A stretch of 64,000 nucleotides of DNA, from contig NZ_CP089291.1 in assembly GCF_022818495.1 (NCBI RefSeq), positions 4,233,501 through 4,297,500 of the forward strand, in the 5' to 3' direction. The DNA is from Fodinisporobacter ferrooxydans. GTDB taxonomy: Bacteria > Bacillota > Bacilli > Tumebacillales > MYW30-H2. Shown here in pieces: positions 1 to 10,336 of the stretch. The notes under the pieces were generated by a model. That model did not search any database. It saw only the letters and a list, made by a program, of their open reading frames with translations, and was not told the origin of the DNA. The first letter of the stretch is position 1. Every line of letters starts with the position of its first letter. The position numbers and the translations under genes were made by a program.

Positions 1-922
1 ACCACTCAATCACTTGAACAGGACGGACAGGGAATTGCAAATACACATTTAATACTTGCAGCTCTTCGTTGGATAATTTCCTCACTTCTTTATAACGATC
101 CACAATTCCCAGCACCACATCTTCATCCCATTCGCATCTGGGCATATAACGGTGCAACAGAGCTGCCAAATCCTGAATAACCGGACCATAATGGCAATGA
201 TCAAAATCGACGAAATACATCCGTTCGTCATCTGCCAATATATTCTGTCTGCTGATGCTTCCATGACAAATCTGTTGCGCCGCACGAGCATTTGCGATCA
301 ATTCCGGGTATGGACTATGGTGTAGTTGAAATAATGCGTCTTCAATCATTTCCGTTATATAATCCCAGTTTTCCAAAAACAATCGGTCAAACTCATCCGG
401 CGTGTGCTTTTGCAAGATTGCTTGCCGATAGGATTGTAGTTTGGCCAGATACCTGCGCCATTGGGAACTGACATCATCCTTGCTTTCAAACAGCGGTTCA
501 CTGGACTGATAGCCTGCAGCCGCTTTATGAAACCGGGCCAGATTCTCGGCCATCTGTTCCAATTGCTGCGGTTTGCGAAGTTCCAATTCACGTCCGGGAA
601 GCCAATCGGTCATATAATACTGACCGGAATGATCCAACACATAGGCATCGCCAAACTTGTTCCGGATAAATCGCGGCACATATGGATATCCATTGTGATA
701 CACATGCTCCACCACACCATGAACAAACGCCAGACGCGTATCGGAATACGCCACTTTCTTAAACATTCGGTCTCCATTTGCGCCGCGCAACCGCAACACA
801 TTGCGCACCATTTTTACACGAAGCGGTGAAAAATCATACTCGCTGATCACATCCGGATCTGCACCGTACGCGATCACAATATCCGCCCAATCTTCTGTCT
901 CCCATCTGGATTTCGATGTCAT
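1..922 (-). CDS. CotS-family spore coat protein with kinase-like fold (partial)
   Basis: The frame starts at ATG 922, behind GGAGGGAACAC, and stays open for 307 codons to the window edge, so the C-terminus is missing. Late in the protein it shows HGSISRQN and then VDFDH, the positions of the catalytic loop and metal-binding Asp of aminoglycoside-phosphotransferase-like folds. CotS/YutH/YsxE spore coat proteins share this fold. It follows a second member of the family by 21 bp, in the same direction, in the spoVID-ysxE locus. Role in the spore coat is inferred from family and context. The substrate, if it has kinase activity, cannot be read. Confidence 0.75.
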   Translation of the reverse strand, partial: MTSKSRWETEDWADIVIAYGADPDVISEYDFSPLRVKMVRNVLRLRGANGDRMFKKVAYSDTRLAFVHGVVEHVYHNGYPYVPRFIRNKFGDAYVLDHSGQYYMTDWLPGRELELRKPQQLEQMAENLARFHKAAAGYQSSEPLFESKDDVSSQWRRYLAKLQSYRQAILQKHTPDEFDRLFLENWDYITEMIEDALFQLHHSPYPELIANARAAQQICHGSISRQNILADDERMYFVDFDHCHYGPVIQDLAALLHRYMPRCEWDEDVVLGIVDRYKEVRKLSNEELQVLNVYLQFPVRPVQVIEW

Positions 923-943
923 GTGTTCCCTCCTTTCCGATTC

Positions 944-1942
944 CTATCTTTCTTGCAGGAGGCGATTTCGGTACGGCGCAAACTGTTGGTCCCGCTGTCG
1001 GTATTGATCCAATGTCTGACGAAACAAACCATGAAGCTGTTCCATGCTTGCCCGTCTGCGCCGATATAGATAAAACAATTTCCAAAGCCCATGTGGAAAG
1101 GAGGCGTATGTGGCGATTTGCCGCAATTCCATTTCTGATAGTTCACGAATTTTCTCGTATTCCTGTATCAAATCAGCAATCGCATCGGAGTGACCTTGCT
1201 CGACTGCATACAAACAGCACCTTGCCAAATCAAATACAGGCGTATCTTCGATCGGCTTTGGCACTTGCCGAAAATATACTTTTCCACTTGGACTCATCCA
1301 TTGTTGGTCAAAGGGCGCTCCGCCAACACAGCGATCCAATGGATCGATTGTCATGTTCTCGCTGCCAAATGCGCTGGACACATGCCGAATTTGGTTTTGC
1401 AAAAGTTCCGATTGCTCCAGGAAGCGTGTTTGTATCAAATCTTTTTGTGCTATTTTTTTCCATTCTAGCAAGGCAGATTCCATATCCGATATGGATGCCC
1501 GCATAATTTCCGCCCATTGCAGCTGCGGTTTGGAAAGCCCATCCTCCATGTATTCAAAGTATTCAAAGCCGCGCAACGCCTGATGTACCGCCGCCAGATT
1601 GCGGATCGCCGGCAGTACATCTTCCGGCGAAAACCGCAGCTTGCGGCCATCAATCCAATCGGTCAAAACGAACCATTTGTCATGTACGTGAACATATGGA
1701 TCCCCGTATAACGTTCGAATCATCCGGGGAATCCGTCTGTATCCGTGACGCGCCAAATATTCGGCAACGTCAAAATCCTGCCAAAGCATTTGCACATCCT
1801 CGTACGCATCCAGTATTTTTTTCCCTTTGTCCGTATCTGCATACCATCTGTCAGCCCGTATTTCGTCCGGTACGAGATCGAGTACCCGGATGCCATATTG
1901 AGGGAAAATAGTTTTGGGCCACTGATCGATTTCTGCCTGCAT
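944..1942 (-). CDS. ysxE: YsxE-like spore coat protein, CotS family
   Basis: This 332-residue protein starts at ATG 1942 with the site AAAGGAGGGG about 7 bp upstream. It resembles the CotS/YsxE kinase-like family in overall length and in the DxF-type segment near residue 240 (PVFDLARCCLY), but the canonical HGD catalytic loop is poorly kept, so it may be a non-catalytic coat component. It lies directly downstream of spoVID, the position of ysxE in B. subtilis, where the product assembles with the coat. The next gene downstream is a paralogue, so the locus carries a tandem pair. Confidence 0.75.
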   Translation of the reverse strand: MQAEIDQWPKTIFPQYGIRVLDLVPDEIRADRWYADTDKGKKILDAYEDVQMLWQDFDVAEYLARHGYRRIPRMIRTLYGDPYVHVHDKWFVLTDWIDGRKLRFSPEDVLPAIRNLAAVHQALRGFEYFEYMEDGLSKPQLQWAEIMRASISDMESALLEWKKIAQKDLIQTRFLEQSELLQNQIRHVSSAFGSENMTIDPLDRCVGGAPFDQQWMSPSGKVYFRQVPKPIEDTPVFDLARCCLYAVEQGHSDAIADLIQEYEKIRELSEMELRQIATYASFPHGLWKLFYLYRRRRASMEQLHGLFRQTLDQYRQRDQQFAPYRNRLLQER

Positions 1943-1994
1943 GTTGTACCCCTCCTTTCCAAAACCGGCGGAAAGTACAGCAAAGGGACTGTGC

Positions 1995-3767
1995 TTAGCG
2001 TTTGCGTTCCGGAATATAAAGAAGTTGCCCGATATCGATTTGTTCCGTTGTCAACTGGTTGACTCGCATGACTTCCGATGGAAGGACACGATAATTTTCC
2101 GCAATTCGGTCGATCGTATCGGTTTCTTGAACAATGCGGAACTTCATCGTCTGGAATGTCTCTTCCAGGTACGGATACATTTCCGTCCATAAGTAGACGC
2201 GGTCTTCCTCGGGGCGGTATTTTTTATCTTCAGCGATTGTAATAGACGCTTGCGGCAGTTCGGCAACGCTTAAATCGACAACGGTTTTCGATTCCGCTTG
2301 TTCAACAGCTTCCGTCTCCTGCAAGTTCACAGATTGCTGCAACACGGTCGGCGCAACCGGAGTCGATACAGCCGCTACTTGTTCAACAACAGGTATGACA
2401 GATACTTCCTCAACGACAGGTGTTTCCACGACTCCTGAAGTAACCGGAACTGCGACACCCGGTCTCGATTCCGAATTGCTTTCTCGAAAGATGGATTGGC
2501 TTGCAGGCTTAGCGGCATCCATCAGCTTTGACATCGCATCAAATGTAGAAGATTCTTTTTCTTTCTTTGATTGAATCTTCAGTTGGAACTGCGGATCTTT
2601 TTGAACCGTACTTGACTCCGCCAGTTCTTCGAAATGATACGTCTGTGCAGCCGCACTTGCACTTGCACTTGCAGAGGCATGGACATGCCCGATTTCGAAA
2701 ACTGTTGCAGATTCCGCTTGTGCCTCTGTTTGCAGTTCTTGCGTTTTCGCTGCAGTTTCCAACGCTTGCATGAAGGATTCTTCCCGGCGCTCGGTTTGGC
2801 TTTCGACTCCTCTCGCATATTCCAACTCTTGTGCTTCTGTTGCATGTATCTGTTCTACTTGTGCCTGCACTTGTTCTGCCTGTATCTGTTCTATCGGTTG
2901 TATCTGTTCTGCTCGTGTCTGTTCCGAACGGCTGTCGGCAACGGCAGAATCGTTCGCTGCTTGCATTTGCAACTTTGACGACGACGCATCGGATGGCAAC
3001 GAGTGACTTCGGACATCTTCCGCATACCGGAATGCTTCGACACCAGATTGTGCAGCAGGCTGATACTCCTCGTGGGGGGTTCCCGAATTTGCAAAAGCAC
3101 TTATGGAACCTGAAGGAATTCCGGTAAAACCTGAGGGGGGAATTCCGATCGTCGATGAACCTGCATCATTTCGGTACGCCGATTGCGACCACGGACGATC
3201 CCAAGTCAGCGGTTGGGAAGGTGTGGCATATGGCGATAGATAAGGAACGGATGGCGGTTGCTCCAAAGCTCCTTGCTCCACATTTGCAAATCCTTCTTCC
3301 TGTGTACCGCAGCGAAACCGGTAACCCTCTGCCCCAGTCAATCCATTGACGATCAATTCTGCACGGACATGCACCCATTTGGGACCAAGCACATGCAAGT
3401 TCCATGTACCGACCCTTGCTGTTACGTTAATATACTCGGTTCTTTGGGCAGCTACCGGGACTTCTAATGTAAACGGCATCCGGCAATGAATCTGCTGGAC
3501 TGTTACATCATCTTCCGCAACTGCGGAAGCAATGTCTCCCATCAAATCTTCTGCCGTAATTTCCCGATCCTCCTCATCCATTTGTCGGACGTAACCGGTA
3601 AATACCAACGCACCATCCAGCACGTAATATTCATTGGATCGATCAAATCCAACCACTTCCGTAACCACAGTAGCGTCTTCAATTTCTTCTGCGCCGGCAA
3701 TTGCATCGATAAACACTTGTTGGTCAATATGAATCCGGACCGCTGCATTGCGATCTGTTTCGCTCAC
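1995..3767 (-). CDS. spoVID: Stage VI sporulation protein D (coat encasement), LysM C-terminus
   Basis: SpoVID is the mother-cell protein that drives coat encasement around the forespore. The start chosen is GTG 3767, eight bases after GAGGAGGG. The upstream in-frame ATGs have no ribosome site and would run into the promoter. The N-terminal ~150 residues match the SpoVID beta-rich domain (IHIDQQVFID, YYVLDGALVFTGYV). The middle is a long low-complexity Glu/Gln/Ala/Ser-rich linker including an alternating Ala-Ser run. The last ~50 residues form a LysM module (VQETDTIDRIAENYRV, IDIGQLLYIPERKR). At 590 aa it is close to the family length. Position between hemL and ysxE matches B. subtilis. Confidence 0.88.
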   Translation of the reverse strand: MSETDRNAAVRIHIDQQVFIDAIAGAEEIEDATVVTEVVGFDRSNEYYVLDGALVFTGYVRQMDEEDREITAEDLMGDIASAVAEDDVTVQQIHCRMPFTLEVPVAAQRTEYINVTARVGTWNLHVLGPKWVHVRAELIVNGLTGAEGYRFRCGTQEEGFANVEQGALEQPPSVPYLSPYATPSQPLTWDRPWSQSAYRNDAGSSTIGIPPSGFTGIPSGSISAFANSGTPHEEYQPAAQSGVEAFRYAEDVRSHSLPSDASSSKLQMQAANDSAVADSRSEQTRAEQIQPIEQIQAEQVQAQVEQIHATEAQELEYARGVESQTERREESFMQALETAAKTQELQTEAQAESATVFEIGHVHASASASASAAAQTYHFEELAESSTVQKDPQFQLKIQSKKEKESSTFDAMSKLMDAAKPASQSIFRESNSESRPGVAVPVTSGVVETPVVEEVSVIPVVEQVAAVSTPVAPTVLQQSVNLQETEAVEQAESKTVVDLSVAELPQASITIAEDKKYRPEEDRVYLWTEMYPYLEETFQTMKFRIVQETDTIDRIAENYRVLPSEVMRVNQLTTEQIDIGQLLYIPERKR

Positions 3768-3807
3768 TGCCAATCCCTCCTCACGCACATGTACTACGCC
3801 CATACCA

Positions 3808-3837
3808 TCCATATGTCCAAATCCGTCCGAATATGAC
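3808..3837 (-). promoter_or_regulatory. Candidate sigma-E promoter of spoVID
   Basis: On the minus strand GTCATATT (3837-3830) matches the sigma-E -35 consensus exactly. It is followed after 14 bp by CATATGGA (3815-3808), a partial match to CATACANT. It lies ~40 bp upstream of the GTG start. spoVID is a known sigma-E gene in B. subtilis, so site and gene agree. Confidence 0.55.
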
Positions 3838-3868
3838 AAAAGGTGCGTGACCGAATGATCACACACCT
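3838..3868 (-). terminator. Possible terminator after hemL
   Basis: AGGTGTGTGA and TCACGCACCT form a 10-bp stem with one mismatch and an 8-base loop. In the minus-strand transcript it is followed by only a short T run (TTTGTC). It would end the hem operon just before the spoVID promoter. The weak T tract makes this tentative. Confidence 0.4.
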
Positions 3869-3935
3869 CAAAATCAACAGGGTTCCTTGCCGCATTTTAT
3901 TTATTCTATGCGGCATTGTCTTGGATCTATGCCAA

Positions 3936-5216
3936 TTACACCCGTTTCAACACAGTCCGCGCCGCTTCTAATGTCATATGAATATCCGCATCGGAATGAG
4001 CCAATGACAAGAAACCGGCTTCCAACTGGGAGGGAGCAAAATACACGCCTGTTTCCAACATGCCGTGAAAATATTTCGCATACAAATCAAAATCACAAGT
4101 CTTTGCACTTGTATAATCTGTGACCGATTCTTCGGTAAAAAACACGCCAAACATGCCGCCAATCGAATGCGTAAAAATGGGAATCCCCCGTTCTTCGCCA
4201 ATTTCCCGGAAGCCGTCTGTCAGCAATTTTCCCATCTGTTCCAGGCGTTCATATGTACCGGCTTGCTCCAAACGGCAAAGGGTGGTATATCCGGCAATCA
4301 TCGCCAACGGATTGCCGGACAATGTACCTGCCTGGTATACAGGCCCTGTTGGAGCAATCATTTCTAGTATTTCCCTTTTACCGCCGTATGCGCCAACCGG
4401 CATGCCGCCGCCAATCACTTTTCCAAGTGTCGTAAGATCCGGGTCGATGCCAAACTTCTCCTGTGCACCGCCCAATGCCACACGAAAGCCAGTCATCACT
4501 TCGTCAAAAATCAAGAGAGCGCCAAATTGTTTGGTGATCTCCCGAACCGCCTGCAGATATCCCGGCTTCGGCAGTACACAGCCCATGTTGCCGGCGACCG
4601 GCTCGATGATCACAGCGGCAATTTCTTCACCGAATTGGGAAAAAACCAACTGCAAACTCTCGATGTCATTGTATGGTACAGTAATGGTATTTGTCGCCAC
4701 ACTCTCCGGCACGCCCGGACTATCCGGAAGTCCGAACGTAGCGACACCAGAACCCGCTTTGATCAAAAAACTGTCTGCATGGCCATGGTAGCAGCCTTCA
4801 AATTTCACGATTTTGGCGCGTTTCGTATAGCCGCGAGCCAATCGCAGCGCACTCATCGTCGCTTCTGTACCGGAGTTCACCATGCGCACCGATTCGACAG
4901 ACGGCACCAGCTCACAAACTTTTTTTGCCATCTCCGTCTCCAGCGTTGTCGGAGCGCCAAAACTCGTGCCCCGCTCCGCATATGCCTTGACTTGCCCGAT
5001 CACTTCCGGATCTGCATGCCCGAGGATCATCGGTCCCCAGGAAAGCACATAGTCTATATAGGAATTCCCATCCACGTCATATAAGCGGCTGCCTGCTGCT
5101 TTTTCGATAAACAGTGGATTGCCGCCGACTGCACGGAACGCGCGAACCGGACTGTTAACGCCGCCTGGGATAAATTGTCTGGCTTCTGCAAATGCCTGTT
5201 CTGACTTTGGATACAC
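3936..5216 (-). CDS. hemL: Glutamate-1-semialdehyde 2,1-aminomutase
   Basis: HemL converts glutamate-1-semialdehyde to 5-aminolevulinate, the second step of the C5 pathway, with PLP. The PLP-binding lysine lies in [15 protein letters not shown], and the class-III aminotransferase signature around [12 protein letters not shown] is intact. GTG 5216 is chosen as start because AAGGAG sits 8 bases upstream. The GTG three codons earlier would overlap the ribosome site. The protein is 426 aa, the usual length. It is the last gene of the hem operon, 25 bp after hemB. Confidence 0.95.
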   Translation of the reverse strand: MYPKSEQAFAEARQFIPGGVNSPVRAFRAVGGNPLFIEKAAGSRLYDVDGNSYIDYVLSWGPMILGHADPEVIGQVKAYAERGTSFGAPTTLETEMAKKVCELVPSVESVRMVNSGTEATMSALRLARGYTKRAKIVKFEGCYHGHADSFLIKAGSGVATFGLPDSPGVPESVATNTITVPYNDIESLQLVFSQFGEEIAAVIIEPVAGNMGCVLPKPGYLQAVREITKQFGALLIFDEVMTGFRVALGGAQEKFGIDPDLTTLGKVIGGGMPVGAYGGKREILEMIAPTGPVYQAGTLSGNPLAMIAGYTTLCRLEQAGTYERLEQMGKLLTDGFREIGEERGIPIFTHSIGGMFGVFFTEESVTDYTSAKTCDFDLYAKYFHGMLETGVYFAPSQLEAGFLSLAHSDADIHMTLEAARTVLKRV

Positions 5217-5241
5217 GGTGCACACTCCTTATTCGAACGTT

Positions 5242-6225
5242 CTAGAACTTTCCTTGTTTCATCCAGTTGGCAACATCTTTGGCGGAATATGTTAAAATAA
5301 TGTCTGCGCCCGCTCGCTTGATACCAGTGAGCGTCTCTGTCACAATCGCCTGTTCATCGATCCAGCCGCGCTCTGCCGCCGCTTTGATCATCGCATATTC
5401 CCCGCTGACGTTGTATGCGGCAATGGGCACATCATACCGATCCCGCAGTGTACGCACTACATCCAGGTATGCCATCGCCGGTTTGACCATCAACATATCA
5501 GCGCCTTCCGCCAGATCGGAAGCCGCTTCCCGCAGAGCTTCACGATAATTGGCGGGATCCATTTGATATGTTTTCCGATCGCCAAAAGCAGGCGCCGAAT
5601 GGGCGGCTTCCCGGAAAGGTCCATAAAATGCAGAAGCGTATTTTACAGCATACGACAAAAGAATCGTATCCTGATATCCTTTGGCGTCAAGAGTCTCACG
5701 AATTTTTGCAATTCGTCCGTCCATCATATCGGAGGGTGCGACGATATCCGCACCCGCTTGCGCATGGGACAGTGCGGTCTTGGCAATCAATTCAAGGCTG
5801 GAATCGTTCTCGATGATGCCATCATGAACAATCCCGCAGTGTCCGGCCGGGTTGTACTGGCACAAGCAAACGTCTGTTGCGATCACCAAATCCGGATTTT
5901 CTTCCCGCGCCGCGCGAACCGCTTGCTGCACGATCCCTGCTTCCGCATATGCTTCACTGCTCTGATCATCTTTGTGTGCCGGAATCCCAAATAAAATGAT
6001 GGATCGAATCCCCAGCTCACTGATTTCCTGGATTTCCCGCCGATATTCGTCAATCGACAAGTGATAAACGCCAGGCATGGAACGAATCTCTTCCCGCACA
6101 TTTTGACCATGCTGCACATACAAAGGATACATCAGATCTTCCACACGCAAATGGGTTTCACGGATCATATCGCGAATCGCAGCCGTTTTGCGCAAGCGGC
6201 GATGACGATCGAATGAATTTGACAT
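5242..6225 (-). CDS. hemB: Porphobilinogen synthase (delta-aminolevulinate dehydratase)
   Basis: HemB condenses two 5-aminolevulinate molecules to porphobilinogen. The two Schiff-base lysines are visible in [10 protein letters not shown] and [10 protein letters not shown]. The metal-site segment [15 protein letters not shown] keeps three cysteines, so a zinc-dependent enzyme is expected. The protein is 327 aa, full length, starting at ATG 6225 behind GAGGTG. It lies between cobA-hemD and hemL in the operon. Confidence 0.95.
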   Translation of the reverse strand: MSNSFDRHRRLRKTAAIRDMIRETHLRVEDLMYPLYVQHGQNVREEIRSMPGVYHLSIDEYRREIQEISELGIRSIILFGIPAHKDDQSSEAYAEAGIVQQAVRAAREENPDLVIATDVCLCQYNPAGHCGIVHDGIIENDSSLELIAKTALSHAQAGADIVAPSDMMDGRIAKIRETLDAKGYQDTILLSYAVKYASAFYGPFREAAHSAPAFGDRKTYQMDPANYREALREAASDLAEGADMLMVKPAMAYLDVVRTLRDRYDVPIAAYNVSGEYAMIKAAAERGWIDEQAIVTETLTGIKRAGADIILTYSAKDVANWMKQGKF

Positions 6226-6292
6226 TGGAACACACCTCTATTCGAAAGTTAAAGTGAAACTTGAACCTGCCGGAGGTTCGGATCAGCTGCGC

Positions 6293-7900
6293 TTACACGC
6301 CCTTACTTCCTTCATTATGTAAAATCGCTTCCGTTAATCCTTCAATTGTATACGTTTCTGCCTGAATTTGCACAGACAGCCCCATAGATCTTGCCGTATC
6401 CGCTGTGATGGGCCCAATGCAGGCAATTTTCACATGTGCAAGCAATTCTTGCACGCGTTTCGCTGCAGCATCCTCGGTTGAAAATTCCGGGAGCTCCCCA
6501 TGGCATTGTTCATCTCGCACTGTATTTTGGAGGGTTTCCTGCAAACCGATGACAAAATTGCGAACGGTCGAGGAGCTTGTAAATGTGATCAGATGCACAG
6601 CACCTGTTTGCAGCAGCTCAAGCAGTTCTTCCATCCCATCTGTAACCTTTTTTGTCGAATACGCATCCACTTCCACCACTTCACAGCCATGCTGTCGAAG
6701 CAGAGTCGGCAGCGTCTTCCTTGCCAGATCCGCTCGCGGCAAAAGAATGCGATCCGTTGGCTGTACAACTTTCAACAACGCATCCGCCAATGCTTCCGCC
6801 ACGTATTCTTGCGGTACAAGCTCCGGCACGATCCCTCTTTGCTGCAGCGCTTCGGCTGTTTTCTCACCGATGGCGGCAATTTTGACCGCAGCTAACGAAC
6901 GGACATCGACCTGTTGTCGGCGCATCATGGAAAAAAAGCTGTCGACACCATTTGCACTGGTAAACACGACCCACTGAAACGTACGGATGTTTTGCAATGC
7001 TTCCCGCATGGGCTTTTCATCTGCCGGCGGACAAATGGCAATCACCGGGCATTCATACGCCTCTCCGCCCATGTCTTCAATCCATGCGGACAGTTGGCTT
7101 GCCTGTTGGCGGGCACGAGTGACAACCATCCGTTTGCCAAACAAAGGTTTTTTTTCAAACCATGCAAGCTGTTCCCGCAAACGCACCACATCGCCGATGA
7201 CAATGATGGCAGGCCCTTTAAAGCGCTGCTGTTCCACCATATCCGCAATCATGCCCAATGTACCTGTCAATGTGCGCTGCTCTACCCGTGTACCCCACCG
7301 TATGAGCGCTACCGGCGTCTGCTCGCTGCGTCCGAAATGAAGCAATTGCTCGGTAATATGGCGGATCTGCCCTACACCCATCAAAAAAATGGCCGTGTTA
7401 TCCGACTCGGCAATCTGCTGCCATTGGATACCCGAATGTTCTTTATCGGGATGTTCATGTCCGGTGACGACTGTAAACGATGTTGTATAATCGCGATGTG
7501 TGACCGGGATGCCGGCGTATGCCGGGACGGCAATCGCCGACGTAATGCCCGGCACGATTTCAAAGGGAACGCCATGCCGCGCCAGCATTTCCGCTTCTTC
7601 TCCGCCTCTGCCAAAGACAAAAGGGTCGCCGCCTTTCAGACGTGTGACGATTTTTCCCTGCAACGCATAATCCACCAATAATTGGTTGATCTCTTCTTGC
7701 GGACGAACATGACGATCCGGCAATTTTCCCACAAATACTTTCTCGACGCCGGCAGGAATCCGATTGAGCAAACTCGGACTGACCAATCGATCGTATAAAA
7801 TTACATCAGCCCGTTCGATACATTGTTTCCCTTTGACCGTAATGAGATTCGGATCTCCTGGTCCGGCACCAACCAAATATACCTTTCCGATTCGATTCAA
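6293..7900 (-). CDS. cobA-hemD: Fused uroporphyrinogen-III C-methyltransferase / uroporphyrinogen-III synthase
   Basis: Residues ~5-245 are a SAM-dependent CobA methyltransferase ([16 protein letters not shown] near the N-terminus, [16 protein letters not shown], and a [11 protein letters not shown] segment). Residues ~255-530 are a HemD uroporphyrinogen-III synthase ([39 protein letters not shown]). One polypeptide thus makes uroporphyrinogen III and also commits part of it to precorrin-2 for siroheme. Such fusions are known in several Firmicutes, while B. subtilis has them separate. The ATG overlaps the hemC stop by 4 nt, which implies translational coupling. Confidence 0.93.
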   Translation of the reverse strand: MNRIGKVYLVGAGPGDPNLITVKGKQCIERADVILYDRLVSPSLLNRIPAGVEKVFVGKLPDRHVRPQEEINQLLVDYALQGKIVTRLKGGDPFVFGRGGEEAEMLARHGVPFEIVPGITSAIAVPAYAGIPVTHRDYTTSFTVVTGHEHPDKEHSGIQWQQIAESDNTAIFLMGVGQIRHITEQLLHFGRSEQTPVALIRWGTRVEQRTLTGTLGMIADMVEQQRFKGPAIIVIGDVVRLREQLAWFEKKPLFGKRMVVTRARQQASQLSAWIEDMGGEAYECPVIAICPPADEKPMREALQNIRTFQWVVFTSANGVDSFFSMMRRQQVDVRSLAAVKIAAIGEKTAEALQQRGIVPELVPQEYVAEALADALLKVVQPTDRILLPRADLARKTLPTLLRQHGCEVVEVDAYSTKKVTDGMEELLELLQTGAVHLITFTSSSTVRNFVIGLQETLQNTVRDEQCHGELPEFSTEDAAAKRVQELLAHVKIACIGPITADTARSMGLSVQIQAETYTIEGLTEAILHNEGSKGV

Positions 7901-8841
7901 GAACGATTCAACTCCTCTCGTACAGATGCCAAAATCTCCTTGGCACCTTGTGCAAACAACTGATCCGCAACCGTGTGCCCCAATTGCACCGGGTCGGTTC
8001 CCGTCGCCTTTGCACGCAAAATTCGCGCACCCGTTGTATCACCGACGATCGCAATCATTTCCAACAGTCCGTCTTCCCCCGGCACAAAGCTGGCATGTGC
8101 GCCAATCGGGATTTGGCAGCCGCCGTTTAGCCGGCCCAAAAATGTCCGTTCTGCCTGTACCGCTTTTTCTGTAGGCGCATCGTTTAACGCCAAGAGAATC
8201 TCTCTCGTCGCCCTGTCATCACTGCGGCATTGAATCGCCAATGCCCCTTGTCCGGCAGCCGGGATACACAGATCGACAGGAATCCGCTCTGTAATTTGTT
8301 CCGCCCAGCCCATTCGTTCGAGCCCCGCCGCCGCCAGAACGATGGCATCCAATCCTTCCTGCCCATCCCGCAGCTTGCGCAGACGAGTATCGATATTGCC
8401 GCGCAAAGGCACAATTCTCAGATCCGGACGGGCAGCCTTCAATTGAATGCTTCTGCGCAGACTGCTTGTTCCGACAACCGCACCGAACGGAAGATCCTGA
8501 AACTTGCACCCGTCTTTCGCAATCACTACATCGCGCACGTCTTCACGGACCGGAACCGCTCCAATCATCAGACCTTCCGGCATTTCCGCAGGCATATCTT
8601 TCATGCTGTGAACGGCAAAGTCTACCGTACCATCCAGCAATGCCTGTTCGATCTCTTTGATAAACAAACCTTTGCCGCCAACTTTGGATAATGCCACATC
8701 GAGAATCCGGTCGCCTTTTGTGACGATTTTGACAGTCTCAATGGTAACGTCATTGTGTATGTGTTGGATCTGTTGACAAACCCAGTTGGTCTGTGTCAAT
8801 GCCAACTGGCTTTGACGAGTTCCGACACGCAGTGCGTTCAT
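7897..8841 (-). CDS. hemC: Hydroxymethylbilane synthase (porphobilinogen deaminase)
   Basis: HemC polymerises four porphobilinogens into hydroxymethylbilane. The N-terminal VGTRQSQLALTQTNWV and GGKGLFIKEIEQALLD motifs are typical, and the dipyrromethane-cofactor cysteine is in RLNGGCQIPIGAHA. Length is 314 aa. The ATG at 8841 is the family start and has AAAGGAG upstream, although that puts the first 92 bases inside the preceding dehydrogenase gene. It overlaps cobA-hemD by 4 nt downstream. Confidence 0.95.
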   Translation of the reverse strand: MNALRVGTRQSQLALTQTNWVCQQIQHIHNDVTIETVKIVTKGDRILDVALSKVGGKGLFIKEIEQALLDGTVDFAVHSMKDMPAEMPEGLMIGAVPVREDVRDVVIAKDGCKFQDLPFGAVVGTSSLRRSIQLKAARPDLRIVPLRGNIDTRLRKLRDGQEGLDAIVLAAAGLERMGWAEQITERIPVDLCIPAAGQGALAIQCRSDDRATREILLALNDAPTEKAVQAERTFLGRLNGGCQIPIGAHASFVPGEDGLLEMIAIVGDTTGARILRAKATGTDPVQLGHTVADQLFAQGAKEILASVREELNRS

Positions 8842-9472
8842 GTGCTTCCCACTCCTTTATCTTCGTTGCAAACGTCTGCCAGGCAAACGACAGATCCTGA
8901 TGTGCCAAATCTTTCAATATATCCGATTGTAGCAAATTTCGATAAAATTCTGTACGCTCGTCCGGATCGGCAATCTTGTTTTTTATTTCGTTCCGCACTT
9001 GCCGCATCATGGTCAAAAACAGCGCAAACTCCTCGCCAAACGCCTCTTCCAGAGATAAACGAATCGCTTTGGCCAACGACGGATTGGCTCCATTTGTCGA
9101 GATTGCCAGTGTCAGGTCGCCGCGGCAAATCGTTGCAGGCACATAAAACGAACACAAATCCGGCTGATCTGCAACATTCACCCAGATGCCGCGAGCATGG
9201 CAATCTTCATAAACGGATGTATTCACTGCCAAGTCATCCGTTGCTGCAAACACAAGACTGTAAGACGCGACATCGCCCCTTTGATAGGGACGATTGATAT
9301 GATGGAATTTTCCTTCCGCTTTCCAAGCTTCCAGCGACTTCGAGAGCACAGGGCTGATAATGGTAAGATTCGCCCCTGAAACAAGTAATGCGGACGCTTT
9401 GCGTTCCGCTACACGTCCGCCGCCGACAATCATGCATCGTACTCCAGATACGTTTAAAAATACCCCATACAT
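8750..9472 (-). CDS. Precorrin-2 dehydrogenase / sirohydrochlorin ferrochelatase-type (siroheme synthase N-domain)
   Basis: This protein belongs to the CysG-N/Met8/YlnF family, which oxidises precorrin-2 to sirohydrochlorin with NAD. The Rossmann motif VGGGRVAERKASALL lies near the N-terminus and NTSVYEDCHARGIWVNVAD in the middle. ATG 9472 is chosen because family proteins start MY-x-VFLN and a GGGG site lies 8 bases upstream. In-frame ATGs at 9508 and 9499 would overlap hemX. Together with the CobA half of the fusion it completes most of siroheme synthesis in the operon. Its last ~30 codons overlap hemC in another frame. Confidence 0.87.
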   Translation of the reverse strand: MYGVFLNVSGVRCMIVGGGRVAERKASALLVSGANLTIISPVLSKSLEAWKAEGKFHHINRPYQRGDVASYSLVFAATDDLAVNTSVYEDCHARGIWVNVADQPDLCSFYVPATICRGDLTLAISTNGANPSLAKAIRLSLEEAFGEEFALFLTMMRQVRNEIKNKIADPDERTEFYRNLLQSDILKDLAHQDLSFAWQTFATKIKEWEAHERTACRNSSKPVGIDTDQLGLSTDPTHTQ

Positions 9473-9498
9473 GCACGTAACCCCATTCGCATCCTGCA

Positions 9499-10320
9499 TT
9501 AACCCCATTTATGAAAATTCGACATGAATTTCCCGACCAATACGTAATTGACAATGACGATACAAAAGCCCAACACGTTTAACCAAGCGAGCCTGCGTCC
9601 GGCCCAGCCCAAAACGACCCGCAGATACAAGTACACCCCATATACGATTAACAAAAGCAAGGAAACAAGAGGCTTTGCATCCAGCCAAAGAAAATGTCCG
9701 AAGACCACCCGATACCAGATAGCACCCAAAATCATGGCGATCAATAAGGTGGGAAACCCCAGCTTCACCATTTGAAAAGACAAGTTGTCCAACCGCTCCA
9801 GCGCAGGGAGGCGCCGGAAAAAAGGCGTCCATTTCTTTAACTTTAACATATAGTGCTGGAATAAATACATAATCGAAACGATGCAGGCCAAAGAAAATGC
9901 GGCATAACTGATCAATGCCATACTTACATGGATCACCAGCAAGTCGCCTTGCATCGGCGCGGAAAGCTGTGTCGCGCCTTTGCGTGCAAAGATGTCGAAT
10001 GCCACAAATGCAAACCCGATAATATTCACAAGAAACGTGAACAATTCCATTTTGTACAGATAGTTGATAATCAACGCAAATGTATTGAGCAGCCAGGCAA
10101 AAAAAATCGTCGCCTCAAACGTAGTAAAGACGGGCACATAATTCAGTGCCCGCATCCGTTCAATAAAAAATATGGTTTGCAGTCCCCAAACGACAGCAAG
10201 TGTCCAAAACGCATACCGATTTGCCCGCCGGCTTGGCTGTATGAAATCAATAAAGTACAAAAATACACTGACTGCATAAAAAAACGTAATCCAATCATAA
10301 AGACGAAGACTATCGATCAC
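9499..10320 (-). CDS. hemX: HemX/CcsA-family integral membrane protein
   Basis: The 273-residue protein has about eight hydrophobic segments (for example WITFFYAVSVFLYFIDFI and ALISYAAFSLACIVSIMYLF). It matches the cytochrome c assembly CcsA/HemX family, including an HVSMALISYA segment typical of the family. It sits between hemA and the siroheme gene as hemX does in B. subtilis, where it lowers HemA abundance. That regulatory role is known from B. subtilis and only inferred here. Confidence 0.88.
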   Translation of the reverse strand: MIDSLRLYDWITFFYAVSVFLYFIDFIQPSRRANRYAFWTLAVVWGLQTIFFIERMRALNYVPVFTTFEATIFFAWLLNTFALIINYLYKMELFTFLVNIIGFAFVAFDIFARKGATQLSAPMQGDLLVIHVSMALISYAAFSLACIVSIMYLFQHYMLKLKKWTPFFRRLPALERLDNLSFQMVKLGFPTLLIAMILGAIWYRVVFGHFLWLDAKPLVSLLLLIVYGVYLYLRVVLGWAGRRLAWLNVLGFCIVIVNYVLVGKFMSNFHKWG

Positions 10321-10336
10321 TTCTATTCCCTCCGTC

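Noticed and set aside
6914-7681. 255-codon plus-strand frame opposite cobA-hemD
   Set aside because: Antisense to an unambiguous fusion gene. Composition and lack of a start signal mark it as a shadow.
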